DNA of 64,000 bases from Shewanella litorisediminis. GTDB lineage: Bacteria > Pseudomonadota > Gammaproteobacteria > Enterobacterales > Shewanellaceae. The DNA is taken from NCBI RefSeq assembly GCF_016834455.1, contig NZ_CP069213.1, positions 255,001 through 319,000 on the forward strand. The letters are read 5' to 3'. The notes under the pieces were generated by a model. The model saw only the letters and a list, made by a program, of their open reading frames with translations, was not told the DNA's origin and made no database searches. The number at the start of each line of letters is the position of its first letter. The stretch's first letter is position 1. The translations under genes were made by a program, and so were the position numbers. Shown piece after piece: positions 1 through 13,415 of the stretch.

Positions 1-2815
<2,815 letters not shown>

Positions 2816-2956
2816 CAACCCAGATGGGTTTTGACTGATGGTTGAAGTAGATAGTCTTGAAGAAACCAGACTTGATTGAAGTGATAACTCAAGCTCGATA
2901 AGCGCATCAGCTTTCTAAATTGCATGTTCTTGCTGATAAGCGAGGGCATAACGAAT

Positions 2957-3076
2957 TTGCTTGGTGACAATAGCATTGTGGAACCACCTGATCCCATTCC
3001 GAACTCAGAAGTGAAACGCAATCGCGCCGATGGTAGTGTGGGGTCTCCCCATGTGAGAGTAGGTCATTGCCAAGCG
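2957..3076 (+). rRNA. rrf: 5S ribosomal RNA
   Basis: The sequence opens with TGCTTGGTGAC and closes with TCATTGCCAAGC, which pair as the terminal stem. Inside is the conserved CCGAACTCAGAAGTGAAACG block and a GTGTGGGGTCTCCCCATGTGAGAGTAGG arm. Length is about 120 nt. It lies about 140 nt after the 23S end, and I see no tRNA in that spacer. Confidence 0.96.
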
Positions 3077-3090
3077 CCTAATAAGTGAAG

Positions 3091-3117
3091 AGGCCACCCA
3101 AGCGGGTGGCCTTTTTG
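3091..3117 (+). terminator. rRNA operon terminator
   Basis: AGGCCACCC and GGGTGGCCT form a 9-bp stem around a four-base loop, followed at once by TTTTT. It sits 15 nt after the 5S and closes the rRNA operon. Confidence 0.93.
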
Positions 3118-3269
3118 CGTTTTTGGCTGCTGAATTCTGTAGCGGTTATTCCCGTTTTCACAAAGCTTTACAGCATTCGCTGAATTAATACTTGAGATAC
3201 ACCCCCGGGCTATTGCTATGATTTCCGCGCTTCCCTACCTTATAGCCAACTTATATCGAAGGAGCGGGC

Positions 3270-4544
3270 ATGAAGCTTGAGATGATTTGCACCGGTGAAG
3301 AGGTGCTGGCAGGCCAGATAGTGGATACCAATGCCGCATGGTTTGCCAATCTGATGATGGAAAACGGTATAGAAGTTCAGCGCCGGGTCACTGTGGGTGA
3401 CAGGCTTGAAGATCTGGTATCGGTGTTTCAGGAGCGCAGTCTCCATGCGGATGTGATATTGGTAAATGGCGGCCTGGGCCCGACGTCTGATGATATGTCT
3501 GCTGAAGCTATGGCCAAAGCCAAGGGAGAATCTCTGGTAGAGAACGCAGAGTGGGCCGAACGTTTACACGATTGGTTTACCCGTCACGGCCGTGAAATGC
3601 CAAAGAGCAATATCAAGCAGGCTTGGTTGCCCGAGTCAGCCGTGATGGTGGATAACCCCGTCGGCACTGCCTGTGGCTTCAGGGTAAAACTCAATCGGGC
3701 CTGGCTCTTTTTTACTCCCGGGGTACCGTTTGAATTCAAGCAGATGGTGGAAGAGCAGTTCCTGCCCTTTGTGAAACAAACCTTCGATGCCGGCAGCCAG
3801 GTAGCGCTGCGTAAGTTGCTTACCCTTGGCCGCGGTGAGTCCTCATTGGCCGATGAACTCGAGGCCATGGTACTCCCTGAGGGTATTACTCTGGGTTACC
3901 GCTCTTTTATGCCTTACATCGAAATCAAGGTGTTTGCCCGAGGTAACCAGGCAATCAAGGCGCTCGATACAGTGACCGATGAAATCGCTGCGCGGCTGGG
4001 TAATGTGGTGGTCGCGGAAAACCGTACCTCCCTTGAAGAAGAGATCCACACCAGGCTGCACAACTCAGGTATGAGCCTCAGTGTGGCCGAGTCCTGTACC
4101 GGTGGCCTTATCACCAGTCAGTTGGTTGGCTTTCCCGGCAGCTCGTCTTATTTGCATCAGGGACTGGTGACTTACAGCAATGAGTCCAAGGTGAGGGTGC
4201 TTGGGGTATCGCCCCAGACATTGGATGACTACGGCGCCGTATCTATCCAAACTGTTGAAGAGATGGCCAGAGGTGCCCGCGCAATTCTGGACAGCGACTA
4301 TGCGCTGGCCACCAGTGGTATTGCCGGCCCCGATGGCGGCACGGAGGAAAAGCCGGTCGGTACGGTAGCGATTGCCCTTGCCACCAAGGGCGGGGTTTAC
4401 AGTCAGATGGTGAAATTGCCTCGCCGCTCCCGGGACATGGTGCGTAAGGTCAGTGCTGCGGTTGCCTATGACATGCTGCGCCGTGAGCTTAATGGCGAAG
4501 CCGTGATTGTGGACTACAGCTCCATCACTCGTTATCCCAAATAA
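3270..4544 (+). CDS. cinA: CinA-family nicotinamide-nucleotide amidase
   Basis: This is a 424-residue two-domain CinA protein. The N-terminal half is the molybdopterin-binding-like fold (COG1058) with [10 protein letters not shown] at residues 66-75. The C-terminal half from about residue 255 is the PncC amidase domain, with SCTGGL near 274 and [10 protein letters not shown] near 347. The family deamidates nicotinamide mononucleotide to nicotinate mononucleotide in NAD salvage; the 'competence' name is historical. The start is set by AAGGAGC about 7 nt upstream of ATG. It is a monocistron between the rRNA terminator and a bidirectional terminator. Full length for the fused form. Confidence 0.93.
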   Translation: MKLEMICTGEEVLAGQIVDTNAAWFANLMMENGIEVQRRVTVGDRLEDLVSVFQERSLHADVILVNGGLGPTSDDMSAEAMAKAKGESLVENAEWAERLHDWFTRHGREMPKSNIKQAWLPESAVMVDNPVGTACGFRVKLNRAWLFFTPGVPFEFKQMVEEQFLPFVKQTFDAGSQVALRKLLTLGRGESSLADELEAMVLPEGITLGYRSFMPYIEIKVFARGNQAIKALDTVTDEIAARLGNVVVAENRTSLEEEIHTRLHNSGMSLSVAESCTGGLITSQLVGFPGSSSYLHQGLVTYSNESKVRVLGVSPQTLDDYGAVSIQTVEEMARGARAILDSDYALATSGIAGPDGGTEEKPVGTVAIALATKGGVYSQMVKLPRRSRDMVRKVSAAVAYDMLRRELNGEAVIVDYSSITRYPK

Positions 4545-4557
4545 TGATTTCACCAAA

Positions 4558-4590
4558 TAAAAACGCGGCTTAAGGGCCGCGTTTTTATTT
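4558..4590. terminator. bidirectional terminator between cinA and the DUF1439 gene
   Basis: AAAACGCGGC and GCCGCGTTTT pair around TTAAGG. A T-run follows on one strand and an A-run on the other, so it can serve both convergent genes. Confidence 0.88.
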
Positions 4591-4605
4591 GTGCTGACGA
4601 ATCTC

Positions 4606-5142
4606 TCAGCGAGTGAACTCCAGCACCAGCTTACCGGGTTTCACTGTGATCCGCTCTGTCATCTCGGCCAGTTTGGCCTGAGCCGCATCTTCTGTATCCA
4701 ACACATACACAGGCTGGCTCTCGAGGAAGCTTTTCACCACCCGCATCAGCTCCGGTGCCAGGTCTTGCAACAGACGCTTGAGCTCTGCCGGATTGGCGCT
4801 CACATCCACCAGTTGCAAGTCTTTCAGGTACACGCCGTGGGCCTGTTTGTCGTACCAGGGCTTGGCCTCAAAGGTTGTGGTGAGGGTTGCCCTAAGCGGA
4901 ATGAGCGGCGTTTTCACCTCGGCAAGGCTGGTTGCGGTAACCGCCATGGTGTCTGCCTTGTGCCCAAGCTTTACCTCTATTTGGTTTACCGACACCCGGG
5001 CGCCCAACGGGCCAGAGTTATCTTTCACCTCAAGGCCAATTTCCTTATTGAGGTAGGATGCCATTTCCCGCTCAGTGATGCTGTACTGGCTAACACAGCC
5101 AGACAGCAACAACAGCGTAGACATTGCCAGCAGGCGGATCAT
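4606..5142 (-). CDS. DUF1439 lipoprotein (YceB-like)
   Basis: A 178-residue predicted lipoprotein. A short hydrophobic leader ends in the lipobox LLSGC with Cys16 as the lipidated residue. The remainder matches the DUF1439/YceB pattern of a small beta-rich periplasmic-facing domain with the '[15 protein letters not shown]' opening. The biochemical role of the family is not established. The ATG overlaps the ppc stop as ATGA, so the gene is translationally coupled as the last gene of a ppc transcript. Bidirectional terminator follows. Confidence 0.82.
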   Translation of the reverse strand: MIRLLAMSTLLLLSGCVSQYSITEREMASYLNKEIGLEVKDNSGPLGARVSVNQIEVKLGHKADTMAVTATSLAEVKTPLIPLRATLTTTFEAKPWYDKQAHGVYLKDLQLVDVSANPAELKRLLQDLAPELMRVVKSFLESQPVYVLDTEDAAQAKLAEMTERITVKPGKLVLEFTR

Positions 5143-7802
5143 CCGGTGTTCCTCATACCCGCTGCGACACCGGCAATGGTAAGCATCAGTGCCAGTTGCA
5201 CCGAATCAGAGGGCGTTTCCTCCCGACGGGTACGGCCAAGGAGCTCTGCCTGGAGGAAGTTCAGCGGGTCGATGTAGGGGTTTCTCAGTCTTACTGACTC
5301 ACGGTTCCAGGGGGTGTGGGCCATCAGGCTGTCTTCACTTGTGAGTGCCAGTACTGCATCTATGCCGAGCGCCAAGCGTTCGCGCAGAGTTACTCCCAGA
5401 TGATGCAAAGATTCAGGCACCAGGCACTGTTCGTAATAACGGGCCAGATTCGGCTCGGCCTTGCTGTAGACCATTTCCAGCATGGAAATACGGGTATTAA
5501 AGAAGGGCCAGTCCTGTTCCATTTCCCGCAGCAGGCCAAGTTCACCACGATCGGCGGCGGCTTTCAGTGCCTCACCGGCACCGAGCCAGGCAGGCAACAT
5601 CAAGCGGTTTTGCGACCAGGCAAAGATCCAGGGGATGGCACGCAGACTCTCAATACCACCATCGACACGACGCTTGGCCGGGCGACTGCCCAATGGCAGC
5701 TTACCCAGCTCTACTTCAGGCGTTGCGGCGCGGAAGTAAGGCACAAAGTCAGGCTCCTGACGCACTATGCCACGATACGCTTCTACCGATTCATCGGCGA
5801 TGCGCTGCATGGCATTGCGCCATTCCTGCCTGGGCTCGGGCGGTGGCAGCAGGGTCGCTTCCAGTACCGCAGAGGTATAGAGCGCCAGTGACTGTACTGC
5901 GAGCTTGGGCAGACCGAACTTAAAGCGGATCATTTCGCCTTGCTCGGTGACCCGAATCCGACCGTCGACGCTGCCGGGTGGCTGGGACAGAATGGCCTTG
6001 TGGGCAGGGCCACCGCCGCGGCCAATGGTGCCACCACGGCCGTGGAACAGAGTCAGCTTCACGCCGGCTTTGTTGCAGACCTTCACCAATTGCTCCTGAG
6101 CACGGTACTGTGCCCAGGCAGCTGCCATCACCCCGGCATCCTTGGCGGAGTCGGAGTAACCAATCATCACTTCCTGCATCCCCTTGGTGTAACCGCGGTA
6201 CCAGTCGATATCCAGCAGTGCGGTAATACAATCGGCGGCGTTGTTCAGGTCGTCGAGGGTCTCAAACAGGGGGACCACACGGATGGGGTAACTGCAGCCG
6301 GACTCTTTAAGCAGCAACAATACCGCCAGTACATCCGATGGCAGGCTCGCCATGGAGATGACATAAGACCCCAGGGCTTGCTGGGGCTGCGTGCCCACCA
6401 GGCGACAGGTAGCCAGTACTTCAGCAACCTCATCAGAAGGTTTCCAGTTGCCGGGAATAAGCGGCCTGCGGCCACTGAGTTCCTTCAGCAGGAAGGCTTG
6501 CTTTTCGGCCTCGCTCCAATGGGCGTAATCCCCCAGGCCCAGATAACGGGTCAGCTCGGCAATGGCAGCTTCGTGGCGGCCGGCGTCCTGGCGAATATCC
6601 AGCCTCAGCATATGGATACCGAAGCAGGCCAGACGACGCAGCATGTCCAGCAGACGGCCATTGGCGATGAGGCGCATACCTGAGTCGCACAGGCTTTGGT
6701 ACAGCAGCTTGAGTGGTTTTTCCAGATCCTGCTGTTCCCAGATAATCTCATCACGGGCAACTTCGGGGTGGTGGCCTTCAAGGCGGGCGTTGAGGAAGTC
6801 GATGGTATTGCGCAGTTTGCTGCGCAGGCTTCGCAGTACATCCCGGTATGGTTCGCAGGAGTTGTTGCTGTAGGCCATGAGTTCGGCGTTGGCTTCTTCC
6901 ATCGACAGCTCGCCGACCAGCTCCACCACGTCTTTCAGATACAGGCGCGCGGCGGTGTGGCGATTGCGGTCCAATACTTCGGCAGTGACCTTGGCGGTCA
7001 CGAAGGGGTTGCCATCACGGTCGCCGCCCATCCAGCTGGAAAAGCGCACCGGCGCCATGTCTGTGGGGATTTGGGTGCCGGTAGCTTCTTCCACCTGATC
7101 GTTCAACTGGCGCAAAAAGTCGGGAACCGCATGCCACAGGGAGGTTTCTATGGTAGACAGCCCCCAGCGGGCTTCGTCAACCGGGGTGGGGCGCTCACGG
7201 CGGATTTCATTGGTGTGCCAGATTTGCGCAATCAGTTGCCGCAACCTGAGGGTTTGGCTCTTGTGCTCGCGTTCGGTGAGCTGCGGGTTTTCCAAATTCT
7301 GCAAACAATCGACGATGGCAGAATACTTTTGAATAAGCGTACGGCGGCTGATTTCAGTAGGGTGGGCCGTCAGCACCAGATCTATATCCAGCGCCTTGAG
7401 GGTGGTGAGCATTTGCTTTTTATCCACCTGGCTGCCGAGCATTCTGCCAAGAAGCTGCTCCACCGGGTCTGGTACACACACCAGCTCGTCACAGTTACGG
7501 CTGATGGTGTGGAATTGCTCGGCTATGTTGGCCAGGTTCAGAAACTGGTTAAAGGCTTTGGCAAAGGGAACCAGTTCTTCGTCGGGCAATTGACCGAGCA
7601 GGGCCAGCATTTTTGCCCTTGCCTCGTCATCACCGCTGCGGCTGTCCTTGGCGAGCAGGCGGATCTGCTCGACCTTATCCAGAAAGGCTTCGCCAAGGTG
7701 CTCCTTCATGGTGTCGCCCAGGATTTGTCCCATCATGCCCACGTTCGCCCTGAGCTGGGCGTACATGTCTGTTACTTTCTCGGTACCCTTTACGTCTGTC
7801 AT
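5139..7802 (-). CDS. ppc: phosphoenolpyruvate carboxylase
   Basis: Carboxylates phosphoenolpyruvate to oxaloacetate with bicarbonate, refilling the TCA cycle. About 887 residues, the normal size for bacterial PEPC. Visible signatures are [13 protein letters not shown] (catalytic His), [10 protein letters not shown] (catalytic Lys) and [14 protein letters not shown] (glycine-rich active-site loop), and the protein ends ...MRNTG as usual. I chose the ATG at 7802 because GGAGA lies 5 nt upstream. The reading frame is open to 7832, and the family homology begins only near MYAQLRANV at about 7766, so the start could be later. The stop overlaps the downstream lipoprotein gene by 4 nt. Confidence 0.96.
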   Translation of the reverse strand: MTDVKGTEKVTDMYAQLRANVGMMGQILGDTMKEHLGEAFLDKVEQIRLLAKDSRSGDDEARAKMLALLGQLPDEELVPFAKAFNQFLNLANIAEQFHTISRNCDELVCVPDPVEQLLGRMLGSQVDKKQMLTTLKALDIDLVLTAHPTEISRRTLIQKYSAIVDCLQNLENPQLTEREHKSQTLRLRQLIAQIWHTNEIRRERPTPVDEARWGLSTIETSLWHAVPDFLRQLNDQVEEATGTQIPTDMAPVRFSSWMGGDRDGNPFVTAKVTAEVLDRNRHTAARLYLKDVVELVGELSMEEANAELMAYSNNSCEPYRDVLRSLRSKLRNTIDFLNARLEGHHPEVARDEIIWEQQDLEKPLKLLYQSLCDSGMRLIANGRLLDMLRRLACFGIHMLRLDIRQDAGRHEAAIAELTRYLGLGDYAHWSEAEKQAFLLKELSGRRPLIPGNWKPSDEVAEVLATCRLVGTQPQQALGSYVISMASLPSDVLAVLLLLKESGCSYPIRVVPLFETLDDLNNAADCITALLDIDWYRGYTKGMQEVMIGYSDSAKDAGVMAAAWAQYRAQEQLVKVCNKAGVKLTLFHGRGGTIGRGGGPAHKAILSQPPGSVDGRIRVTEQGEMIRFKFGLPKLAVQSLALYTSAVLEATLLPPPEPRQEWRNAMQRIADESVEAYRGIVRQEPDFVPYFRAATPEVELGKLPLGSRPAKRRVDGGIESLRAIPWIFAWSQNRLMLPAWLGAGEALKAAADRGELGLLREMEQDWPFFNTRISMLEMVYSKAEPNLARYYEQCLVPESLHHLGVTLRERLALGIDAVLALTSEDSLMAHTPWNRESVRLRNPYIDPLNFLQAELLGRTRREETPSDSVQLALMLTIAGVAAGMRNTG

Positions 7803-7943
7803 GGTATCTCCACTTGCGGGATTACTATTCACGGGTTGTCAGCCAAAGCCGTTCAAGCACAATAAACAGCCCTGCGTTCGGGGTCAACCGACCAAGGTCA
7901 ATTGGTCAGTCCAATTGTGGTATTTTCGATGTCGGTTTGCGTT

Positions 7944-9098
7944 TTATTGAATACAGGCTTTATGGATCAACTGTTTCAACAATTCCACCGTGGGTTTGAG
8001 CTGATCCATTGCCATATATTCATCGGGCTGATGGGCCTGGTTGATGCTTCCCGGCCCCAGTACCAAGGTTTGGCATCCCAGTTTATTGATATAAGGCGCT
8101 TCGGTGGCGTAGTTCACCACTTCGGCCTCTTGACCGGAAAGGCTCTCGACCAACCGGGTCCAGGCGCTGTCCTTTACTCCGGCAAAGGCTTCGCTGCCGG
8201 GATAGAGGGTGCGGATGTCGACTGCCCCGGGATAGTCGCGATTGATTTCCTGCAGATAGTTGATAAGCATCAGCTCTAAATCCTCCAGTGCCAGGCCCGG
8301 CAGTGGGCGAATGTCCAGATGCAAATCACAGCAGCCACAGATGCGGTTGGCGGCATCGCCTCCGTGGATATGGCCAAAGTTCATGGTGGGATAAGGCACG
8401 CTGAAGGCGTCTTCGCGGTAATTGTCGGCGAGGTGTTGTTTGAGCTTCAGCAGTTGCCCTATTACTTTGTGCATGATTTCGATGGCATTGAGGCCACGGC
8501 CAGGATCTGAGGAGTGGCCGCTGCGGCCCGTAATGCGTATCCCCTGTGCCAGATGCCCCTTGTGCATATACACAGGCTTGAGGCTCGTGGGCTCGCCTAT
8601 GATGGCGTATTCCGGGCGAATGCCCGTCTCGGCTGCAAATGCCTTGGCGCCTTCCATGGTGGTTTCTTCATCGGCGCTGGCAAAGATGTAAAGCGGCTTT
8701 TGCAGTTTATTCAGGGGCAAATCCTTCACCGCTTCCAGGATCAGCGCAAAAAAACCTTTCATATCGCAGCTGCCAAGGCCGTACCAGCGGTTGTCTTTCT
8801 CGGTCAGGATAAAGGGATCCTGGCTCCAGCGGCCTTCATCGAAGGGAACCGTGTCAGTATGTCCTGCCAATAGCAGGCCACCTTCACCGCTGCCGATTTT
8901 GGCCAGCAAATTCCGTTTGTCGCGGGTGCCTGCTACCTTTGTTACTTGACAGTCAAATCCCAGATCCGAAAACCAGTCGTTCAGCAGGGTGATAACTGAA
9001 TGGTTACTCATATCCAGTTGTGGTTCGGTTGCACTGATGGATGGTGCATAAATGAGCGAGGAGAAACGACTCTTGAGATCTGGAATGACTTTCACCAC
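7944..9098 (-). CDS. argE: acetylornithine deacetylase
   Basis: Hydrolyses N-acetylornithine to ornithine and acetate, the linear-pathway step of arginine synthesis. A 384-residue M20-family dinuclear zinc hydrolase. Metal and catalytic motifs are LLLAGHTDTVPFD, GLGSCDMKGF and ASADEETTMEG, with the dimerisation-domain motif ITGRSGHSSDP. The start is a GTG (GTGGTGAAA) with AAGGA five bases upstream. Transcribed divergently from argCBFGH, sharing a 250-bp control region as in other Shewanella and enterobacteria. Confidence 0.95.
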   Translation of the reverse strand: MVKVIPDLKSRFSSLIYAPSISATEPQLDMSNHSVITLLNDWFSDLGFDCQVTKVAGTRDKRNLLAKIGSGEGGLLLAGHTDTVPFDEGRWSQDPFILTEKDNRWYGLGSCDMKGFFALILEAVKDLPLNKLQKPLYIFASADEETTMEGAKAFAAETGIRPEYAIIGEPTSLKPVYMHKGHLAQGIRITGRSGHSSDPGRGLNAIEIMHKVIGQLLKLKQHLADNYREDAFSVPYPTMNFGHIHGGDAANRICGCCDLHLDIRPLPGLALEDLELMLINYLQEINRDYPGAVDIRTLYPGSEAFAGVKDSAWTRLVESLSGQEAEVVNYATEAPYINKLGCQTLVLGPGSINQAHQPDEYMAMDQLKPTVELLKQLIHKACIQ

Positions 9099-9366
9099 AA
9101 ATTTCCTTGAAATAGATATTCATACATATTGCATAATTAAAGAGTTGTGTTAGTCTGGCAAACAGCCGGGACCAGCACCATAGCCAAGGCCTCGAGATGA
9201 ATGAGTATATGGTTGAATTAAACATTAACTTCAAGACAGTGTTTGCACATCCTCACTTCCTGCGACGATAGCTGACTGCACAGGGCGTCATGCCGGGCTG
9301 CTAACCCTATTTCAGGTAATTCAATCCAACTATCTATTTGAACAAATTTTAATGAGTCAGGAAATC
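9099..9366. promoter_or_regulatory. divergent argE / argC control region with ARG-box-like sites
   Basis: The shared region contains AT-rich near-palindromes resembling the ArgR box (consensus TGAATWWWWATTCA). TTGAAATAGATATTCATA lies at about 9109-9126 and runs into CATATTGCATAATT. A further TTGAATTAAACATTAAC lies near 9213. Arginine repression by ArgR is established in related bacteria. Here the sites are inferred by eye, and spacing in the first differs from consensus by one base. Confidence 0.5.
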
Positions 9367-10347
9367 ATGAAAAAGATCGCCATTATTGGTGCCAGCGGCT
9401 ATACAGGCGCGCAGCTCACAGCCCTTATTGATGCTGAGCCGCACCTGCAAGTCCAGGGCCTCTATGTGTCTGAAGGCAGTGCCGACAAAGGCAAGCCTCT
9501 GTCCTCTCTTTATCCGGTGTACAGCCATCTGAAATATTGCCTGTCACCCCTGACCGCTGAAGCCAAAGACGCCATAGTTGCCGAGGCAGACGCGGTTGCC
9601 CTTGCCACCGAACACTCAGTGTCATTGGAACTTGCCGCCTATTTCTATGAAAAAGGCCTGGCCGTGTTTGATTTAAGCGGTGCCTACCGCTTTGCCGATA
9701 CGGCGCAGTATCCCAAGTGGTATGGGTTTGAGCACAGTCATCCCGAGGTACTGGCCAAGGCTGTTTACGGCCTCGCCGAGTGGAATGCCGATGCCGTGGC
9801 AGCGACCCGCATGATTGCTGTGCCGGGATGTTATCCAACGGCCTCTCTCACGGCTCTGAAACCCCTCAAAGCCATGCTGACCGAAGCGCGCCCCGTGATT
9901 AACGCCGTCAGCGGTGTGACAGGTGCCGGCCGCAAGGCGCAGCTGCACACCAGCTTTTGCGAAGTAAGCCTGACGCCCTATGGCGTGCTGGGCCACAGAC
10001 ATCAACCGGAAATTGCCACCCAGTTGGGTCAGGAAGTGATTTTCACACCGCATCTGGGCAATTTTAAGCGCGGCATTCTGGCCACCATCACGGTGCAATT
10101 AAAGCCGGGTATCAGCCGTGAAGACGTTGCCAAGGCCTACAGCGTGTATGACCAGAGCCCCATAGTGACGGTGAAAGAAGGCCAGTTCCCCAAGGTGGAC
10201 GATGTGGTTTTCACCCCCAATTGTCACCTGGGTTGGAAGTTTGATGAAGACAGCGGCTATCTGGTGGTTGCCAGTGCCATCGACAATTTGATGAAGGGCG
10301 CTGCCAGTCAGGCACTTCAATGCATAAAAATTCATTTTGGCGTTTAA
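9367..10347 (+). CDS. argC: N-acetyl-gamma-glutamyl-phosphate reductase
   Basis: NADPH-dependent reduction of N-acetylglutamyl phosphate to the semialdehyde. 326 residues with the Rossmann motif [11 protein letters not shown] at the N-terminus and the catalytic cysteine in VPGCYPTAS at about residue 155. HRHQPE near the middle is also typical. I prefer ATG 9367 over the in-frame ATG 9352 because homology begins [10 protein letters not shown] and AGGAAATC precedes it. First gene of argCBFGH, with 15 nt to argB. Confidence 0.95.
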   Translation: MKKIAIIGASGYTGAQLTALIDAEPHLQVQGLYVSEGSADKGKPLSSLYPVYSHLKYCLSPLTAEAKDAIVAEADAVALATEHSVSLELAAYFYEKGLAVFDLSGAYRFADTAQYPKWYGFEHSHPEVLAKAVYGLAEWNADAVAATRMIAVPGCYPTASLTALKPLKAMLTEARPVINAVSGVTGAGRKAQLHTSFCEVSLTPYGVLGHRHQPEIATQLGQEVIFTPHLGNFKRGILATITVQLKPGISREDVAKAYSVYDQSPIVTVKEGQFPKVDDVVFTPNCHLGWKFDEDSGYLVVASAIDNLMKGAASQALQCIKIHFGV

Positions 10348-10362
10348 GGCGGGAGCATCGGA

Positions 10363-11151
10363 ATGTCAGTAACTAACAAAGTATTGGTTCTCAAAGTGGG
10401 CGGCGCCCTGCTGCAGTGCGAAATGGGCATGGCCAGACTGATGGACACGGCCAGACAGCTGCTGGAAAAAGGCGAGCAGGTTGTGCTGGTGCACGGCGGC
10501 GGTTGCCTGGTTGACGAGCAGCTTAAAGCCAATGGCATGGAGACCGTCAAGCTTGAAGGTCTGCGGGTCACTCCTGCCGAGCAGATGCCCATTATCGCCG
10601 GTGCGCTGGCGGGTACCTCCAACAAGTTGCTCCAGGGCGCTGCGGCCAAAGCCGGTGTGGTGAGCATGGGTATGAGCCTGTGTGATGCCAACATGGTGAC
10701 TGCGGTCATTAAAGATGAGCGCCTGGGCATGGTCGGTGAAGTCAGTCCCAAAGATGCCAAGGCACTGGAATTTATTCTTGCCCAGGGCTGGCTGCCGATT
10801 ATCAGCTCCATCGCCATGAGCGATGAAGGTGAGCTGCTCAACGTCAATGCCGATCAGGCGGCCTCAGTGCTGGCCAAGCTCCTTGGCGGCAAGTTGGTGC
10901 TCCTGTCCGACGTCTCGGGTGTGCTCGACGGTAAAGGTAAGTTAATTCCCAGTTTGAACAGCCAGGAGATAGACGAGCTGGTCAAGCTGGGTGTGATCGA
11001 AAAAGGCATGAAAGTCAAAGTAGAAGCTGCACTGGAAGTTGCCCAGTGGCTGGGACAACCGGTACAGGTTGCCTCGTGGCGTGACAGCGGCCAAATGGCT
11101 GCGTTAATCAAGGGTGAGGCCGTGGGCACACAGATACAACCTCAGGAGTAA
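10363..11151 (+). CDS. argB: acetylglutamate kinase
   Basis: Phosphorylates N-acetylglutamate. 262 residues of the amino-acid kinase fold. Motifs are KVGGALLQ at the N-terminus, VHGGGCLVDEQL near residue 45 and NVNADQAAS followed by LVLLSDVSGV in the C-terminal nucleotide-binding lobe. The short N-terminus fits the arginine-insensitive enterobacterial type rather than the hexameric feedback-inhibited type; that is inference from length. Only 3 nt separate it from argF. Confidence 0.95.
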   Translation: MSVTNKVLVLKVGGALLQCEMGMARLMDTARQLLEKGEQVVLVHGGGCLVDEQLKANGMETVKLEGLRVTPAEQMPIIAGALAGTSNKLLQGAAAKAGVVSMGMSLCDANMVTAVIKDERLGMVGEVSPKDAKALEFILAQGWLPIISSIAMSDEGELLNVNADQAASVLAKLLGGKLVLLSDVSGVLDGKGKLIPSLNSQEIDELVKLGVIEKGMKVKVEAALEVAQWLGQPVQVASWRDSGQMAALIKGEAVGTQIQPQE

Positions 11152-11154
11152 TAT

Positions 11155-12060
11155 ATGAAGCATTTGATATCGATAAAAGAACTGACGCAAAAGCAGATGT
11201 TGGATCTGCTGACTCTGGCAAAGGAGATCAAGGCCGACCCGGCCAAATACTCCCGCGCACTGGCGGGCAAGAGTGTGGTAATGCTGTTTGAAAAGCCTTC
11301 TCTGCGCACCCGCGTCAGCTTCGATATCGGTATCAATAAGCTCGGCGGTCACTGCCTGTATCTGGATCAGCAAAATGGTGCATTGGGCAAGCGCGAGTCG
11401 GTAAAAGACTTTGCCTCCAACCTGTCTTGCTGGGCCGATGCCATAGTGGCCCGTACCTTCGCCCACGAAACCGTCGAAGGTCTTGCCAAATATGGTCGGG
11501 TGCCGGTGATCAATGCCCTGTCGGACCTTTACCACCCCTGTCAGGGATTGGCGGACTTTCTGAGCCTGGCCGAAAAGTTTGACGACCTGTCCAAGGTACG
11601 TTTGGCCTACGTGGGTGATGGCAATAACGTCAGCCACTCTCTGATGTACGGCGCCGCCTTGCTCGGCGCTACCATGACGGTGATCTGCCCACCAGGGCAC
11701 TTCCCCGATGGCTTTGAGGTGCAGCAGGCGCAGCAAATTGCCGCGGCCCACGGTGGCAAACTGGTGTTAACCTCTGATATCAATGCTATAGAAGGCCACG
11801 ATGCCGTCTACACTGATACCTGGATCTCCATGGGCGACAACACGGCGCTGACCGATATCAAGGCGAAATTTGCGCCTTATCAGGTTAACAAGGCGCTGAT
11901 GGACAAGGCCGGAGCCAGCTACTTTATGCATTGTCTGCCTGCGCACCGCGGCCTGGAAGTGACCGATGAGGTGATGGACGGTGAAGGTTCCCTCATCCTG
12001 GATCAGGCCGAGAACCGCATGCACGCACAAAACGCAGTGTTGGTCACACTGCTCGGATAA
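11155..12060 (+). CDS. argF: ornithine carbamoyltransferase
   Basis: Makes citrulline from ornithine and carbamoyl phosphate. 301 residues. The carbamoyl-phosphate loop is KPSLRTRVSF near residue 45, the HPCQ motif lies near residue 125 and the ornithine/catalytic motif HCLPAHRG near 260. It follows argB with a 3-nt gap and CAGGAG just upstream of the ATG, indicating tight co-translation. Confidence 0.95.
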   Translation: MKHLISIKELTQKQMLDLLTLAKEIKADPAKYSRALAGKSVVMLFEKPSLRTRVSFDIGINKLGGHCLYLDQQNGALGKRESVKDFASNLSCWADAIVARTFAHETVEGLAKYGRVPVINALSDLYHPCQGLADFLSLAEKFDDLSKVRLAYVGDGNNVSHSLMYGAALLGATMTVICPPGHFPDGFEVQQAQQIAAAHGGKLVLTSDINAIEGHDAVYTDTWISMGDNTALTDIKAKFAPYQVNKALMDKAGASYFMHCLPAHRGLEVTDEVMDGEGSLILDQAENRMHAQNAVLVTLLG

Positions 12061-12110
12061 ATTCAATCTATTGAGTCAACGGCGCCCCACGCGCCTCTTG
12101 GGAAACAGTT

Positions 12111-13334
12111 ATGGCAATCGAAAACAGCAAAACCGGCGTCAAGAAAGTAGTACTGGCCTATTCAGGCGGTCTGGACACCTCGGCCATCATTCCGTGGCTG
12201 AAGGAAAACTATGATAACTGCGAAATCGTCGCCTTCTGCGCCGACGTGGGCCAGGGTGAAGAAGAGCTGGTGGGCCTGACCGAAAAGGCCCTTGCCTCAG
12301 GCGCGAGTGAGTGTCACATCGTTGACCTGAAAGAAGAATTTGTTAAAGACTACATCTACCCCACCATAGCGACTGGTGCCATTTACGAAGGCACTTACCT
12401 GCTGGGTACCTCCATGGCCCGTCCTATAATCGCCAAGGCGCAGGTGGAAGTGGCCCGCAAAGTGGGCGCCGATGCCCTGTGCCACGGTTGTACCGGCAAG
12501 GGTAATGACCAGGTGCGATTCGAAGGCTGTTTCGCCGCGCTGGCTCCCGACCTGAAAGTGATTGCTCCATGGCGTGAGTGGGACATGGAAAGCCGTGAAG
12601 ATCTGCTGGCTTATCTTGCCGAGCGCAACATCAAGACCTCGGCTTCTGCCACCAAGATTTACAGCCGTGATGCCAACGCCTGGCACATCTCCCACGAAGG
12701 TGGCGAGCTGGAAGACCCGTGGAACGAGCCTTCCAAGCATGTATGGACCATGACAGTGGATCCGCTGGATGCGCCCGACGAGCCCGAGTACGTGACCCTC
12801 AAGGTTGAAAATGCCCGTGTGACCGAGGTGAATGGCGAGGCCCTGAGCCCGTACCAGGCGCTGATGAAGCTCAATGCCATTGCCGCGCCCCATGGTGTTG
12901 GCCGTATCGACATTACCGAAAACCGGCTGGTGGGTATGAAGTCCCGCGGCTGCTACGAAACCCCCGGCGGTACCGTGATGTTTGCCGCCCTGCGTGCGGT
13001 GGAAGAGCTGGTGCTGGACAAGAGCAGCCGCGAATGGCGTGAACAGGTTGCTGCCCGTATGGCACACCTGGTGTACGACGGCCGCTGGTTCACTCCACTG
13101 TGTGACTCTCTGCTGGCCGCTTCCGAGTCGCTGGCGACCATGGTCAACGGTGAGGTGGTGGTTAAGCTCTACAAGGGGCAGGCAGTGCCGGTGAAGAAGC
13201 GTTCACCCAACAGCCTCTACTCAGAAGCCTTTGCCACCTTCGGTCAGGACAGCGTGTACGATCAGAAACACGCCGAAGGCTTTATCCGCCTCTACTCGCT
13301 GGCAAGCCGTATCCGCGCTTACAACACCAAGTAA
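12111..13334 (+). CDS. argG: argininosuccinate synthase
   Basis: ATP-dependent condensation of citrulline with aspartate. 407 residues with the pyrophosphatase P-loop [12 protein letters not shown] near residue 15 and the [14 protein letters not shown] block near residue 125, both diagnostic. The gene lies 50 nt after argF in the same operon and is followed by a stem-loop that may attenuate argH. Confidence 0.96.
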   Translation: MAIENSKTGVKKVVLAYSGGLDTSAIIPWLKENYDNCEIVAFCADVGQGEEELVGLTEKALASGASECHIVDLKEEFVKDYIYPTIATGAIYEGTYLLGTSMARPIIAKAQVEVARKVGADALCHGCTGKGNDQVRFEGCFAALAPDLKVIAPWREWDMESREDLLAYLAERNIKTSASATKIYSRDANAWHISHEGGELEDPWNEPSKHVWTMTVDPLDAPDEPEYVTLKVENARVTEVNGEALSPYQALMKLNAIAAPHGVGRIDITENRLVGMKSRGCYETPGGTVMFAALRAVEELVLDKSSREWREQVAARMAHLVYDGRWFTPLCDSLLAASESLATMVNGEVVVKLYKGQAVPVKKRSPNSLYSEAFATFGQDSVYDQKHAEGFIRLYSLASRIRAYNTK

Positions 13335-13348
13335 GCCGCCTTGTCAGT

Positions 13349-13382
13349 CAGGGGGCCAGTTTTGGCCCCCATTCATTTTTAG
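13349..13382 (+). terminator. hairpin with partial U-tract between argG and argH
   Basis: GGGGGCCA and TGGCCCCC pair around GTTT, followed by ATTCATTTTT. It has the form of a weak intrinsic terminator inside the operon, 34 nt before argH. It could reduce argH transcription relative to argG or protect the mRNA 3' end. Confidence 0.6.
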
Positions 13383-13415
13383 TTCCGGGCGCGCCCGGGC
13401 AGAAGGAGAATTGCT

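Noticed and set aside
2816..2956. tRNA gene in the 23S-5S spacer
   Set aside because: No cloverleaf or CCA-ended stem is visible in the 140-nt spacer.
5316..7865. Long plus-strand frames opposite ppc, including one of 389 codons
   Set aside because: They mirror the codon pattern of ppc on the other strand, lack ribosome binding sites and show no motif.
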